DNA of 20,000 bases from the NCBI GenBank assembly GCA_027972325.1, contig JAPMOS010000228.1:1-20000 (forward strand), given 5' to 3'. This stretch comes from Paratrimastix pyriformis (taxonomy: Eukaryota; Preaxostyla; Paratrimastigidae). The position numbers were made by a program, and so were the translations under genes. Below the pieces are notes generated by a model. It was not told the origin of the DNA and made no database searches. It saw nothing but the letters and a program-made list of their open reading frames with translations. Of the stretch, positions 9,269 to 18,239 are shown one piece after another; the stretch's first letter is position 1, and each line of letters opens with the position of its first letter.

Positions 9269-10608
9269 TGGTGGGCCCTTGGTGGGGAGCCTGTGGTGGG
9301 ATGTGGGCGTCGCCTCGGCGGCGGCGGCTGCCCGGGCGGCTGCGGGGTCCATGCCGGGCAGGGCGGGCCAGAGGTGCCCCAGGAAGTAGTCGAAGCGCTC
9401 CTGGTCGGCGGCCCCCAGCCCGCTGACGGGCACACGCTGGAAGACCTGCGGCGCCCCCGTGCGGGCCTGGCCCACCGTCCCGGGGTACTCAAGCGGCCGA
9501 GTCAGGGGCCGGGAGGGGGCAGTGCGGGGCGGGGCTGCGGACTGGCGCAGAGCCTGTTGAAGAGGGCGTTCATGTCGGGGTCCTGCCATGCGCTCAGCAC
9601 GATCGTCTGGCGGAATTGGCGCCCCCTGGTCGCCACGCCCACACACCCCGCACCCGAGCGGTCAGTCAGACACCCAGAGGCAGGCGGGCATGGGGCATGG
9701 GGGGCATGGGGCATGGGGGGCATGGAACAGGGGCAAGGGCGCGGCTGGGGGCGGACATGCCCTCGACGAAAGCCTGCCTAACCCGGGCGAAGTCGGTGTG
9801 GCGCGGGTCGACGGGGATCTGGTTCAGGGTCTCGAAGACCTGTCCGGCCCCGGCCCGGCCCGGACCCCAACAACAACAGCAGGCAGCCCCACCCCCAACA
9901 ACAGCAGGCAGCCCCACCCAACAACAGCAGGCAGCCCTAGCGGAGGAGGTGGTGAGGCCCGTGCGTCGGCTGATGGCGGGGGCGGGCGGGTGTGGGACTG
10001 GCGTGGCGGCCGGGGTCTGGGGGCTGGGGGGCGGGCGGGTGTGGGACTGGCGTGGCGGGGGGACCTCGGTGAGGTAGGCGCAGTTCTGCATGAGGATGAC
10101 CTCGGCCTGGTCGACGACCACGATCTCGATACTCGACAGGAAGTCCCGCGACCCCTTGGCCACCGCCCTGCCCACAGCAGCCGCCCACCACCCGAGCGAA
10201 GGCCGGGGGTGAGCAGGCGTCCCGGAGGGTGAGGGATGGAGAGGGATGGGAGAGGGATGGGAGAGGGATGGGAGAGGGATGGGAGAGGGATGGGAGAGGG
10301 ATGGGAGAGGGATGGGAGAGGGATGGGAAAGGGATGGGAAAGGGATGGACGGGGGCGGGGGAGAGGGATGGGAGAGGGTGAGGGCGGGGGCAGGGGCAGG
10401 GGCGGCGTGGGCGGGGAAGCCGAGCGGACGCCTGGAGGGCCTTCGCCGTCGGGTGCGCCCTGGGTGATGCGGGTGTGCAGAGCCAGCGGGGTGACCACCA
10501 GGTCGGCCTCGTGGGGCTCGGTGTACAGCCGCAGCGACATGCGGGTCAGGGTGACCCCCATGATGAAGTCGTCGTCCGTGTTCCCGTTGAAGGTCGCGAT
10601 GTGGTCCG
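9269..10608 (-). CDS. UTP25: UTP25-like small-subunit processome protein (five exons recognised, partial)
   Basis: UTP25 (digestive organ expansion factor) is a nucleolar protein with a degenerate DEAD-box helicase fold that works in early 18S rRNA processing. Five minus-strand exons match it in order. 10430-10608 has TFNGNTDDDFIMGV and RLYTEPHEADLVVTPLAL. 10065-10154 has DFLSSIEIVVVDQAEVILMQ, where DQAE replaces DEAD. 9757-9839 has VFETLNQIPVDPRHTDFARV. 9543-9625 has RQTIVLSAWQDPDMNALFN. 9269-9466 has QVFQRVPVSG and RFDYFLGHLWPALPG. Exon ends are GTCCGC or GTCCCC and acceptors are AG. The phases fit for the first three introns. The fourth does not fit, so a tiny exon or a sequence error may lie there. 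The N-terminal third and the C-terminal end were not found with confidence. Exon limits are inferred from splice signals. Confidence 0.82.
9866..10060. repeat. Tandem and duplicated repeats inside a UTP25 intron
   Basis: Within the intron 9840-10064 there are three copies of an AACAACAGCAGGCAGCCC unit (about 9868-9937) and two copies of a GC-rich block containing CGGGCGGGTGTGGGACTGGC (about 9983-10053). On the sense strand these are C- and T-rich, as is usual for this host's introns. Confidence 0.8.
10228..10345. repeat. 11-bp minisatellite (AGAGGGATGGG)
   Basis: About ten copies of AGAGGGATGGG lie head to tail, with an AAAGGGATGGG variant near the end, then drift into GGGCAGGGGC repeats to about 10405. 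The array lies in the UTP25 intron between 10155 and 10429. Its G runs could form quadruplexes on the plus (template) strand. Confidence 0.9.
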
Positions 10609-11534
10609 CTGCGCCCCCCGGACGGAACCCACGGCCCCATCGGGGTGTCAACCGACGAGCACAGGGGCGTCTGCCTGGATGCCGGGGGACAGTGGCCGTT
10701 GCAGTGGCCGTGGCCGTGGCAGCTGCTGTGGCGGCCACTGGGGGTGCGTGTGCGGGCGGGCGGGCCGAGGTCGCAGTTCCGTCGCTCGTGGGTTTTCTTC
10801 TTCAGGGCCGTGAGAACAGCCCCAGGCAGTCCTGCCCAGGGGGGGGGGGGGGGGAGGGAGGAAGTGAGAGGCGGAGCAGGGCACCGAAAGAAGGACATCA
10901 GCGGGGCATCAGCGGTGGAGGAAAAGGGTCGAGGGGGGGGGGCTTGCAACGGAGGCACAAGACGCACCAGCAGCCGTACATGATGGGAGTGTGAGTAGCG
11001 GCGAGGATGGCGGGCCGCTGCGGGACTCGGTGGCCAGCTGCACTTCTTGACGCCCCTCCCCACTGAGTCGAGGCAGGCCAAGCCAAGGCCGGGGGGGGGA
11101 GGGTATGGCCGTGTGAGGAAGGTCGTCCGTTCAGCCCCACCCAAGAATCCCCACCCCACCACACACCCCCCCCCCCCACCCCCCCCCCGCCCCCACCCCG
11201 CGCGGTCGGCCAGCGGCACAGCGCGGACCAGAGAACACTGAGGATCGTGATGGGAGCCGACGCACCCGGGACCAGGGCAGCGCGCACTCGCTGCGGCTGC
11301 TGTGCGACAGCACGGCAAGGTGCGAAGCACCGCCACACAGGCTTCGGAGGTGATCGGGGGTCGCGCAGGGTGAAGCCCGGACCAAGGTTGCGCTCCTCAT
11401 CGCTCGGAAGGACCCCTTTAGTGACCTGCACCTGCGCGATTGGGGCAGGGACGGGCGATGATCATTGGACATCACGACCCGCCCGCCCACCGCCCCTAAC
11501 CTCTCCTATCAGGCGCGCACACACAAAGACAGAC
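10609..11534. other. Upstream part of the UTP25 locus, exons uncertain
   Basis: The missing N-terminal UTP25 exons should lie here on the minus strand. Two candidates stand out. One follows a long C run plus CAG near 10840 and reads PGAVLTALKKKTHERRNCDL. The other is 11229-11299, between CGCACAG and GTCCGC, and reads QPQRVRAALVPGASAPITIL. Neither can be matched to UTP25 by eye. Long C and G runs (10842-10855, 11167-11189) fill the rest. Confidence 0.35.
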
Positions 11535-12204
11535 CACGAAGTTGCGATGAGACGGCTGGATGGCAACGGCCAGGGCGCGGATTCCCTGGGGCCAGTGGAG
11601 ACGGAGCTGCGCGGCGAGCGGGTGATGCATCAACCATTGGCTCTCCAACCGACCCTCTGTGCAATGAATTCGCTCCTCCCCCACCACGCCCACCAGATCC
11701 AGACCGCGAACAGAGTGTTCTGGGGCATGACAGCGGCGAAGGCACGCGCCCCATCGTCGCCAATCGGTTGGTGCCGAGGTCGAGCTGCGTTATCGTGGGT
11801 AGAGGAAGAGAAAGAGGCGAAAGATGAGGAGAAGGAGGATCGCTGTGAGACGGGATACCACGCAGACCCTTTTGAGGGTGTGGTTGGCATGCAGGGCAGC
11901 GGCGAGAGCGCGGGCCCCCTAGTCGCCAATCTGGTTGTTGTCGATGGAGAACTGCGTGTCGTTGGACACGCGCGGTACCGATCGGCAACATCATCAACAA
12001 GGAGGGGGGACAGATGAAGGAAGCGACAAGGAAAATGACCCATCGGAGGGGTGGCGGGAAGGGGTTGGGGATAAGAGGTGGCGGGTGATCCTTGGGCCGC
12101 TGCGGAGGAGCCGGCGGGAGTGCACGCAGAGGATCGTTGGCAAGCAGGGCAGCGGTGAGTGGAGGGGCCCCCTCGGTGCCAATCCGGTTGGCGTCCAAGT
12201 CGAG
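11535..12204 (-). pseudogene. Decayed leucine-rich-repeat gene, one LRR per exon
   Basis: Four minus-strand exons each hold one ribonuclease-inhibitor-type LRR. Around 12126-12204: LDLDANRIGTEGAPPLTAAL. 11868-11951: exactly 28 codons, with FSIDNNQIGD, an in-frame TAG, then GARALAAALHANHTL. 11705-11784: 80 bases, starting LDLGTN and continuing in another frame as GDDGARAFAAVMPQNTL. 11535-11606: 24 codons, ending GIRALAVAIQPSHRNF. The last three exons sit between a CAG acceptor and a GTCT donor, and the 28-codon phase-0 unit is a known way such NLRC3/RNI-like proteins grow by exon duplication. The stop, the frame change, the short last unit and the lost splice sites of the first unit suggest decay. 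A sequence-error or recoding explanation is not excluded. The number of repeats once present is unknown. Confidence 0.72.
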
Positions 12205-12644
12205 CGGTCGGCAGCATCAGCACCGCAAGGAAGGGGAGATGTGGATGGTGACACTGGCCAGCAGACCGAAGTCGAAGGTCGGGTGTTCGGGCAGGGCTGA
12301 GGAGCATGCAGGGACGCGGAAAAGGCGCCGAGCATCTCCTGCCTGAAAAGAAAGGGGAGAAAACAAGGTGGTGGGTGGGGGTGGGGTGGGGGGAGGGGAA
12401 AGGGAGAGTGGGTTGATAACAGACACGTTCCCGGGAAGGCCCTGGTCCCGGAAGCCTCCTGGGCCACGACCCGTCCGTTGTTGCTGGGGCAACCGGGGCG
12501 CGGAGTGAGTCGAGGGAGGATCTGCGACGGCGGGGTGTCGAGAAAAGGGGTCAGGCACACTGCGAATGAGGGAGAAAAGGGTGCCTGAGGGAAGTGCACG
12601 AACAGAATGACGAAAAACGGCTGTGTTGCTGCCTGATCGACAAG
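12205..12644. other. No gene recognised
   Basis: This GC-rich stretch links the LRR remnant with the minisatellite. A further worn LRR may be present near 12250-12300 on the minus strand (PTFDFGLLASVTI), but the match is too weak to call. The rest holds GGGTGGGG-type runs and nothing else I can support. Confidence 0.4.
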
Positions 12645-13754
12645 GGGGCGATACTGCCAAACAGCCCCGACACAATCGGCAGGGATGCTGGGGGTGGGGG
12701 ACGATACTGCCAAACAGCCCCGACACAATCGGCAGGGGTGCTGGGGTGGGGACGATACTGCCAAACAGCCCCGACACAATCGGCAGGGGTGCTGGGGTGG
12801 GGACGATACTGCCAAACAGCCCCGACACAATCGGCAGGGGTGCTGGGGGTGGGGGACGATACTGCCAAACAGCCCCGACACAATCGGCAGGGGTGCTGGG
12901 GGTGGGGACGATACTGCCAAACAGCCCCGACACAATCGGCAGGGGTGCTGGGGGTGGGGGACGATACTGCCAAACAGCCCCGACACAATCGGCAGGGGTG
13001 CTGGGGTGGGGGACGATACTGCCAAACAGCCCCGACACAATCGGCAGGGGTGCTGGGGGTGGGGGACGATACCGCCAAACAGCCCCGACACAATCGGCAG
13101 GGTGCTGGGGGTGGGGACGATACTGCCAAACAGCCCCGACACAATCGGCAGGGATGCTGGGGGTGGGGGACGATACTGCCAAACAGCCCCGACACAATCG
13201 GCAGGGGTGCTGGGGGTGGGGGACGATACTGCCAAACAGCCCCGACACAATCGGCAGGGATGCTGGGGGTGGGGGACGATACTGCCAAACAGCCCCGACA
13301 CAATCGGCAGGGATGCTGGGGGTGGGGGACGATACTGCCAAACAGCCCCGACACAATCGGCAGGGGGTGCTGGGGTGGTGGGGGACGATACTGCCAAACA
13401 GCCCCGACACAATCGGCAGGGATGCTGGGGTGGGGGCGATACCGCCAAACAGCCCCGACACAATCGGCAGGGATGCTGGGGTGGGGGACGATACTGCCAA
13501 ACAGCCCCGACACAATCGGCAGGGATGCTGGGGGTGGGGGACGATACTGCCAAACAGCCCCGACACAATCGGCAGGGGTGCTGGGGTGGGGGACGATACT
13601 GCCAAACAGCCCCGACACAATCGGCAGGGATGCTGGGGGTGGGGGACGATACTGCCAAACAGCCCCGACACAATCGGCAGGGGTGCTGGGGGTGGGGGAC
13701 GATACTGCCAAACAGCCCCGACACAATCGGCAGGGATGCTGGGGGTGGGGGACG
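12645..13754. repeat. 53-bp minisatellite, 21 copies
   Basis: The word CGACACAATCGGCAGG occurs 21 times, from 12668 to 13719, with spacings of 51-56 bases and most often 52 or 53. A core running from ACGATACTGCC through AAACAGCCCCGACACAATC to GGCAGG is almost invariant; two copies have ACCGCC. Nearly all length change lies in the G-run part (GCTGGGG to GTGGGGG). The core holds two overlapping inverted repeats, CTGCC...GGCAG and CCGA...TCGG. The period is not a multiple of three, and the core lacks stops in most frames. That explains the many long but meaningless open frames here. Confidence 0.97.
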
Positions 13755-13975
13755 AAACATTATGGGACCGTCCAACGGGGAGGGGTGGCGGAGGTCCGGG
13801 GCGATGGGTCCGAAAATTATGGTACCCCACGGGAAGTGTGCCGGGGGCGAGGGTGATACAAAATTCTGGGACGCGGCGGGAAGGGAGACGAGGGCGATGG
13901 GTGGAAAAATTATGGGACCAAACGCGAAGCCTGCCGGGGGGCGAGGGATTCTGGGACCCAACGAGAGGGGTCGTC
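13755..13975. repeat. Worn ~50-bp repeat next to the minisatellite, about five units
   Basis: Units begin with variants of AAAATTATGGGACC (near 13757, 13813, 13859, 13904 and 13947) and end with GGGCGATGGGT or GGGCGAGGG. They are diverged from each other, unlike the nearly uniform array on their left, which they follow without a gap. Confidence 0.7.
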
Positions 13976-13993
13976 AGGGGCGCATTTGCGGAC

Positions 13994-14091
13994 CCTGGTT
14001 GCGTTGTGGCCGACTCGCTGATGGGAGCACACACACCCCCCTCTCCCCACGCCCTGGCAGTCGCTCGGTACTCGTCCGGCACACGCACATT
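13994..14091 (-). CDS. Candidate exon of an unidentified gene
   Basis: The exon lies between the acceptor TTTCTTCAG and the donor GTCCGC. The best frame reads NVRVPDEYRATARAWGEGG then VCAPISESATTQPG. The sequence is varied, not low-complexity, and is the only frame with balanced composition. No family is recognised. Confidence 0.4.
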
Positions 14092-14415
14092 CTGAAGAAA
14101 CCGGCTGCCTGGCCACACCGCCCCAGTCCGCGTCACCAAGAAGAAGGAGCGTCAATGGCCGGTCGGCACCCGACGAGTCGAAGCCTCACTCATGCGCGAA
14201 ATGCCGTCTGGCTGGCGACGCGCTGGCCGGAGAGGCGGGTGGAACCGGGGGTCGGCGGCCGCGTACGGACCGTGCCTGAGCGGGGCCCCCGACGGAGCAG
14301 CCCCCATCGTGGGTCGCAGAGCGTGCCCACCCGCGCAAGGGGCCCTGCCCCCGGGCTCCTGGGACACGACCCGGTGGGCCGTCACCGCAGGGCTCGTGGT
14401 CGGCCGACAGCGGAC

Positions 14416-14517
14416 TCAGGGGCGCCACTCGAAGATGGTCGGCCCGGATGACCCGGCAGCCTTGCGAGTCTCCGTAGAAGCGGCGGAGGGCGGCGACCTC
14501 ACAGGAATGTGACCGTG
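14416..14517 (-). CDS. Candidate exon of an unidentified gene
   Basis: The exon lies between GGCTTCAG and GTCCGC on the minus strand. It encodes 33 full codons, RSHSCEVAALRRFYGDSQG then CRVIRADHLRVAPL. This looks like folded-protein sequence, with alternating hydrophobic and charged residues. The intron phase (2 bases in, 1 base out) does not connect directly to the next exon upstream, so another exon may lie between. No family is recognised. Confidence 0.5.
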   Translation of the reverse strand, partial: HGHIPVRSPPSAASTETRKAAGSSGPTIFEWRP

Positions 14518-14738
14518 CTGAAGCCCTGGCCCCAGGGCCCCATGCCAAGTCCGTTCTCGGCGCGGCAGGCATGACGGCGACCACCGCCTCAAACCAGCGG
14601 CAAACGATTCCGCGAGCGGCTGGCTTGTTGACCTCTTCTCAGAGGACAACCAGAGGGGCCAGCCCATCAGAGAGCTGCCCCTCATGTCCGCCTCGGTACG
14701 CCATCTCGTGCGCTCCGAATGGAACCACACCCGCGGAC

Positions 14739-14789
14739 ACGGCCACCACAACCGAGGTGTCCTCGGTAGCCCATCGCAGGTGACGCACG
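14739..14789 (-). CDS. Short candidate exon (VRHLRWATEDTSVVVAV)
   Basis: A 51-base exon lies between CTACGTCCAG and GTCCGC on the minus strand. It reads VRHLRWATEDTSVVVA plus a split valine codon, like a strand-turn-strand segment. It could belong to the same gene as the exon at 14416-14517. The opposite strand is also open here and encodes a plausible sequence (WLVDLFSEDNQRGQPIRELP, about 14610-14680), so strand choice is not certain. Confidence 0.4.
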
Positions 14790-15315
14790 CTGGACGTAGG
14801 GACCGGGTCGGGTACTTGGAGTGCGTGCGGTGTGGATGGGGCGGCGTGAGTGTGGTTGGAGGAGGCGTGCGTCGGGGAGTACACTGTATGACATGGTGTA
14901 GAGGTGGGGAGGAACAGACGTGGGGGTGACCCACAGGTCAGCGTGGGGGCACTCGTGGCCTGAGCCAGCAAGTCGGCTAGCAGGTCCACCAGGTCGCCCA
15001 GCAGCAGGCCCAGCATCGGCCGGTTGTTGGCCCCGCGCCAGCACCATCGCCATCGTCAGCAGCTGCACCGCCCAGCACCGCCCAGCAGCACATACCCGGC
15101 CTAGATAGTGGCGTGAGCGGCTGGCGCGGGTTTCGAGGAGCGGGAGGATGGCGGGGAGGATGGCGGGGAGGATGGCGGGGATGGCGGGAGGATGGCGGGA
15201 GGATGGCGGGGAGGAAGGCAGGGAGAATGGCAGGGAGAATGGCGGGAGAATGCCGGGGAGAATGACGGAGAGAAAGGGGGGGCGGCGGAGGGCAGGGGAT
15301 GGCGGGGCGGCCGAC
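14790..15315. repeat. Intron-like G-rich DNA with a GGCGGGGAGGAT repeat
   Basis: From about 15145 to 15290 variants of ATGGCGGGGAGG and ATGGCAGGGAGA lie in tandem, on the sense (minus) strand a C/T-rich tract just downstream of the exon at 15316-15391. The rest (14790-15144) shows no convincing exon. Confidence 0.7.
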
Positions 15316-15391
15316 CCTGAGCAGCTCGGGGCAGAGGATGGCGAAGAGCCGGAACCAGTCCTGGCTGATGCGCTGGTCGGGGCAGTGGAAG
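15316..15391 (-). CDS. Candidate exon (DWFRLFAILCPELL)
   Basis: A 76-base exon lies between GCGCTGCAG and the donor GTCGGC. It reads FHCPDQRISQDWFRLFAI then LCPELLR, which looks like an amphipathic helix. Its entry phase fits the exit phase of the exon at 15652-15830, so the two are probably spliced together. No family is recognised. Confidence 0.5.
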
Positions 15392-15419
15392 CTGCAGCGC
15401 CAGGGCGCCCCAGTCCTCG

Positions 15420-15570
15420 CGCAGCGTTGATCTACAGGGATAAACGATGATGAGGGGATAAACGATGATGAGCGAGGACTTTCTGAGCGACGATGTGATG
15501 GGCGACGATGGGCGATGATGATGGGCGACGATGGGTGATGGGCGCTGATGGTGATGGGCGCTGATGGCGC
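15420..15570. repeat. GATGATG-rich patch in an intron
   Basis: Loose repeats of AAACGATGATGAG and GGGCGATGATGG lie between the exons at 15316-15391 and 15652-15830. They use the same GAT triplets as the large microsatellite 400 bases further on. Confidence 0.7.
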
Positions 15571-15651
15571 GGTGACCCCAGTCGAGAGCCGGCGGGAGGA
15601 GGTGGGCAGGACAGCGGGCACCGGGACACCGAATAGGGTGTAGGGGCCGAC

Positions 15652-15830
15652 CGGCGGGTGGCCATGGGGCCGATGTAGGGCTGCTTGGCCTGGGCCGCGC
15701 GGTCCTCGCCGAAGGTCTACCCCAGGAAGCGGGTCGCCGCCTGGCGCCGCTGGGGCCCATCCGCGTCCCGGGTGCCAAACGTTCGGACCAGCCGCACCAC
15801 CGCCCCCACCGCCTCCAGCGGATGCCCGCC
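15652..15830 (-). CDS. Candidate exon with an in-frame TAG
   Basis: A 179-base exon lies between GACGCAG and the donor GTCGGC. It reads GGHPLEAVGAVVRLVRTFGT, then RDADGPQRRQAATRFLG, an in-frame TAG (15717-15719), and TFGEDRAAQAKQPYIGPMAT. Both sides of the TAG look like real protein, and the exit phase matches the next exon. The stop could be a mutation, a sequence error, the GT of an alternative donor (GTAGAC), or a recoded codon. No family is recognised. Confidence 0.45.
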
Positions 15831-15895
15831 CTGCGTCACCCCCCACGCGCAAAAAAGCAGGCGGATTGATCAGAGGGCACCACCCCACCCAGAAC

Positions 15896-16001
<106 letters not shown>

Positions 16002-16168
16002 GGATGATGATGAGGATGATGATGATGATGATGATGATGATTGGATGATGATTGGATGATGATTGGATGATGATTAGATGATGATTGGATGATGATTGGA
16101 TGATGATTGGATGATGATTGGATGATGATTGGATGATGATTGGATGATGATTGGATGATGATTGGATA
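16002..16168. repeat. 11-bp minisatellite GATGATGATTG derived from the GAT run
   Basis: After the GAT triplets come short mixed units, then about eleven regular copies of GATGATGATTG from about 16040, with one AGATG variant. It has probably grown from the neighbouring microsatellite by slippage around a single-base change. Confidence 0.95.
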
Positions 16169-16762
16169 TTGATGATGGCCCGGATTCATCGTTCATGCCG
16201 ACCTTCATCTGGTGTATAGGGCCGCCGACAAGTCAACAAGGTCTACTATACGGCCAGACGGCGCATCTTCTGCCTGGGATTCGCTGACTCGACACCCGGG
16301 TCCCCGCCTGTGGGGGACAATGGTGAAGACCTCGCCCAGCTGCGCAACCCTCCCCGGCTCGCCGTGTTCCTTTTCGAGGAGACCCTCGGCGGACCCAAAA
16401 ATGCCAACTACTTGTGTAGTGGTCTGCTGAAGTCCGTGGCCCGCACACCCCACCAGCACCCCAGCACCCGAGAACACAGACAACACAGTGAGCATGGCGG
16501 CAGCCAACACAGACCCAGCACTCATCCGGCTCACATCGAGCAAGGACGGCGGCCGAGGAGGTTGAGGGTCAGGTGGGGCGTCACCACCGCGGCCGTGTGC
16601 ACCTCGTCGCCAGCAGGACGAAGACCGCATGCTCAAAGGCCCTCGGGGGGGACTTCAGCCCCCCACCCGACACCCCAGCCAGCCAGCCCAACCAGACGCC
16701 CCTCGTAGATACTCCGGGGTCCCCAGGCTCGCGATTTCACAGCGGCGGGCGGGCGGGCGGAC
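16169..16762. other. Possible minus-strand exon region, weak
   Basis: An open minus-strand frame (16205-16636) includes LQQTTTQVVGIFG just before a GTCCGC (about 16390-16395) and continues as SAEGLLEKEHGEPGRVAQLG. Either the frame is a small gene or only a short exon ends at the GTCCGC. No family is recognised and the evidence is thin. Confidence 0.3.
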
Positions 16763-16859
16763 CGATGGGGAGCTGCCAGTTGAGGAAGTCCACGGGGGCG
16801 GTCAGGTCGTAGTTGGAGTTGTATTCCCACAGCCGTGAGACCAGCCGCTCGAGGAACAG
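16763..16859 (-). CDS. Candidate exon (RLWEYNSNYDLTAPVDFLNW)
   Basis: A 97-base exon lies between GCGGCACAG and GTCCGC. It reads LFLERLVSRLWEYNSNYDL then TAPVDFLNWQLPI plus one base. The unusual richness in Trp, Tyr, Asn and Asp in so GC-rich a region argues strongly for coding selection. No family is recognised. It may be an upstream exon of the same gene as the exons at 15316-15830, but the links are not shown. Confidence 0.55.
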
Positions 16860-17589
16860 CTGTGCCGCGGGCCCCCGGCACATGGCTGCCCCCGCCCCCC
16901 GCGCCCTCCATGCCCCCGTGCATCCCGTGCCCATGCCGACATAACCCACTCGCTGAGAAAGGGCCGGGGAGAAGAGCCGGGGAGAAGAGCCGTGGAGAAG
17001 GGCCGAGGAGGGGCCGAGCGACGGACCGACGGCCGCCCGCTTGCAAGTCTCGAGGACCAGGGCGTCCTCGGCCCAGGCGGTGGGTTGGCTGCAGGCGACG
17101 CGGCGGCCGAGAGGCTGCCCGGCGCGGGCAGGAGGCGCTAGCGGCGGGGCTGGCGGGAGTGGCGGTGGGCGCGGGGCTGGAGCTGGGGTGGACGGGGTCG
17201 GGTGCAGGCCGCCCGCCCGGGACGGTGGGGGGTGCCGGGCACGGCCAGCCCGGGGTCACCGAGGGCGGCGGCTGGGGGCCGCCAGCCGCATCGACTCGTA
17301 GGCCGGCCCAGCCCAACCCCCGGAAACGGCCACCCCAGCCCAGCAGGGGTAGGGCGGGGGCAGTGGTGCGCACCTTGGGGCGGGGAAGGAGGGTGGGTAG
17401 AGCTCGATCGAGGTGCGCAGCATGTAGAACAGGAAGAGGTGGGGGCCACGGCCACGGATGGGCGCCGGGGAAGGGGGGATAGGTAGGAGGAAGCACGGTT
17501 GAAGTTGGTGATGAGCCACGGATGGGGCGGGGATGGGGCGGGGATGGGCCACGGATGGAGCGGGGATGGGCCACCATGGTGACTGGGGC
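16860..17589. other. GC-rich DNA with possible further minus-strand exons
   Basis: Two short minus-strand stretches look coding: AWAEDALVLETCKR before 17088 (after GCCTGCAG) and HLFLFYMLRTSIELY near 17400-17445. The second lacks a clear acceptor. The rest is low-complexity GC-rich sequence. Confidence 0.3.
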
Positions 17590-18130
17590 GCGGGGCACGG
17601 GGGCAGAGGGGGGGGAGCAGGGGGGGAGCAGAGAGGGGGGAGCAGAGATGGGGAGCGGGGAGAGCAGAGCGGGGGGGGGGGGGAACAGGGCGGGGGGGGG
17701 GAACAGGGCGGGCGGGGGGGGGGGGGGAACAGGGCGGGGGGGAGAGCAGAGCGGGGGGGGGGGAACAGGGCGGGGCGGGGGGGGGGGAACAGGGCGGGGG
17801 GAGGAGCAGAGCGGGGGAGGAGCAGAGCGGGGGAGGAGCAGAGGGGGGAACAGGGCGGGGGGTGGGGGCGGGGGAGAGTGGGGGGAGAGAGTGGGGAGCG
17901 GGGAGGAGTGGGGGAGCGGGGGAGCGGGGGGTGGGGGGGAACAGGTGGGGAGCAGGGGGGACAGCGGGGGGCAGAGCGGGGAGCAGCGGGGGGAGCAGAG
18001 CGGGGGAGCAGAGCAGTGGGGAGCAGAGCGGGGGAGCAGAGCGGGGGGAGCAGAGCGGGGGGGAGCAGAGCGGGGGAGCAGAGCGGGGGGGAGCAGAGTG
18101 GGGGGGGGAGCAGAGCGGGGGCGGGGGAGC
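17590..18130. repeat. G-rich minisatellite (GGGGGAGCAGAGC / GGGGGAACAGGGC)
   Basis: About 540 bases of imperfect units of 12-25 bases are built on GGGG runs with AGCAGAGC or AACAGGGC spacers. The plus strand is nearly all G and A, with many four-run G tracts that could form quadruplexes. Open frames here encode only Gly/Arg/Ser or Pro/Ser/Ala repeats. Confidence 0.95.
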
Positions 18131-18239
18131 GGGACGAAACAGAGAGGAGCGGTGGCGGAGCGAAGGGGAGCGGAGGAGAATGGAGCAGAGCGGCGCGACC
18201 GGGAGCGAAGGGAAACGGATGGAGTGCAGACAGTGGCGC

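Noticed and set aside
12645-13754. CRISPR-like array
   Set aside because: The spacing is regular, but the would-be spacers are near-identical G-rich stretches, the host is a eukaryote, and no cas gene is present.
12217-14451. Very long overlapping open frames on both strands across the minisatellite (up to about 650 codons)
   Set aside because: They arise because the 53-bp unit lacks stops in most frames and shifts phase each copy. The products are simple repeats of the unit in all three frames, with no sign of codon selection.
14571-14930. Plus-strand gene through 14571-14930 (WLVDLFSEDNQRGQP)
   Set aside because: The stretch looks protein-like but lacks a start or acceptor in frame and soon becomes Gly/Val-rich. 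The strand bias and neighbouring signals favour the minus strand. It is kept only as a note of doubt.
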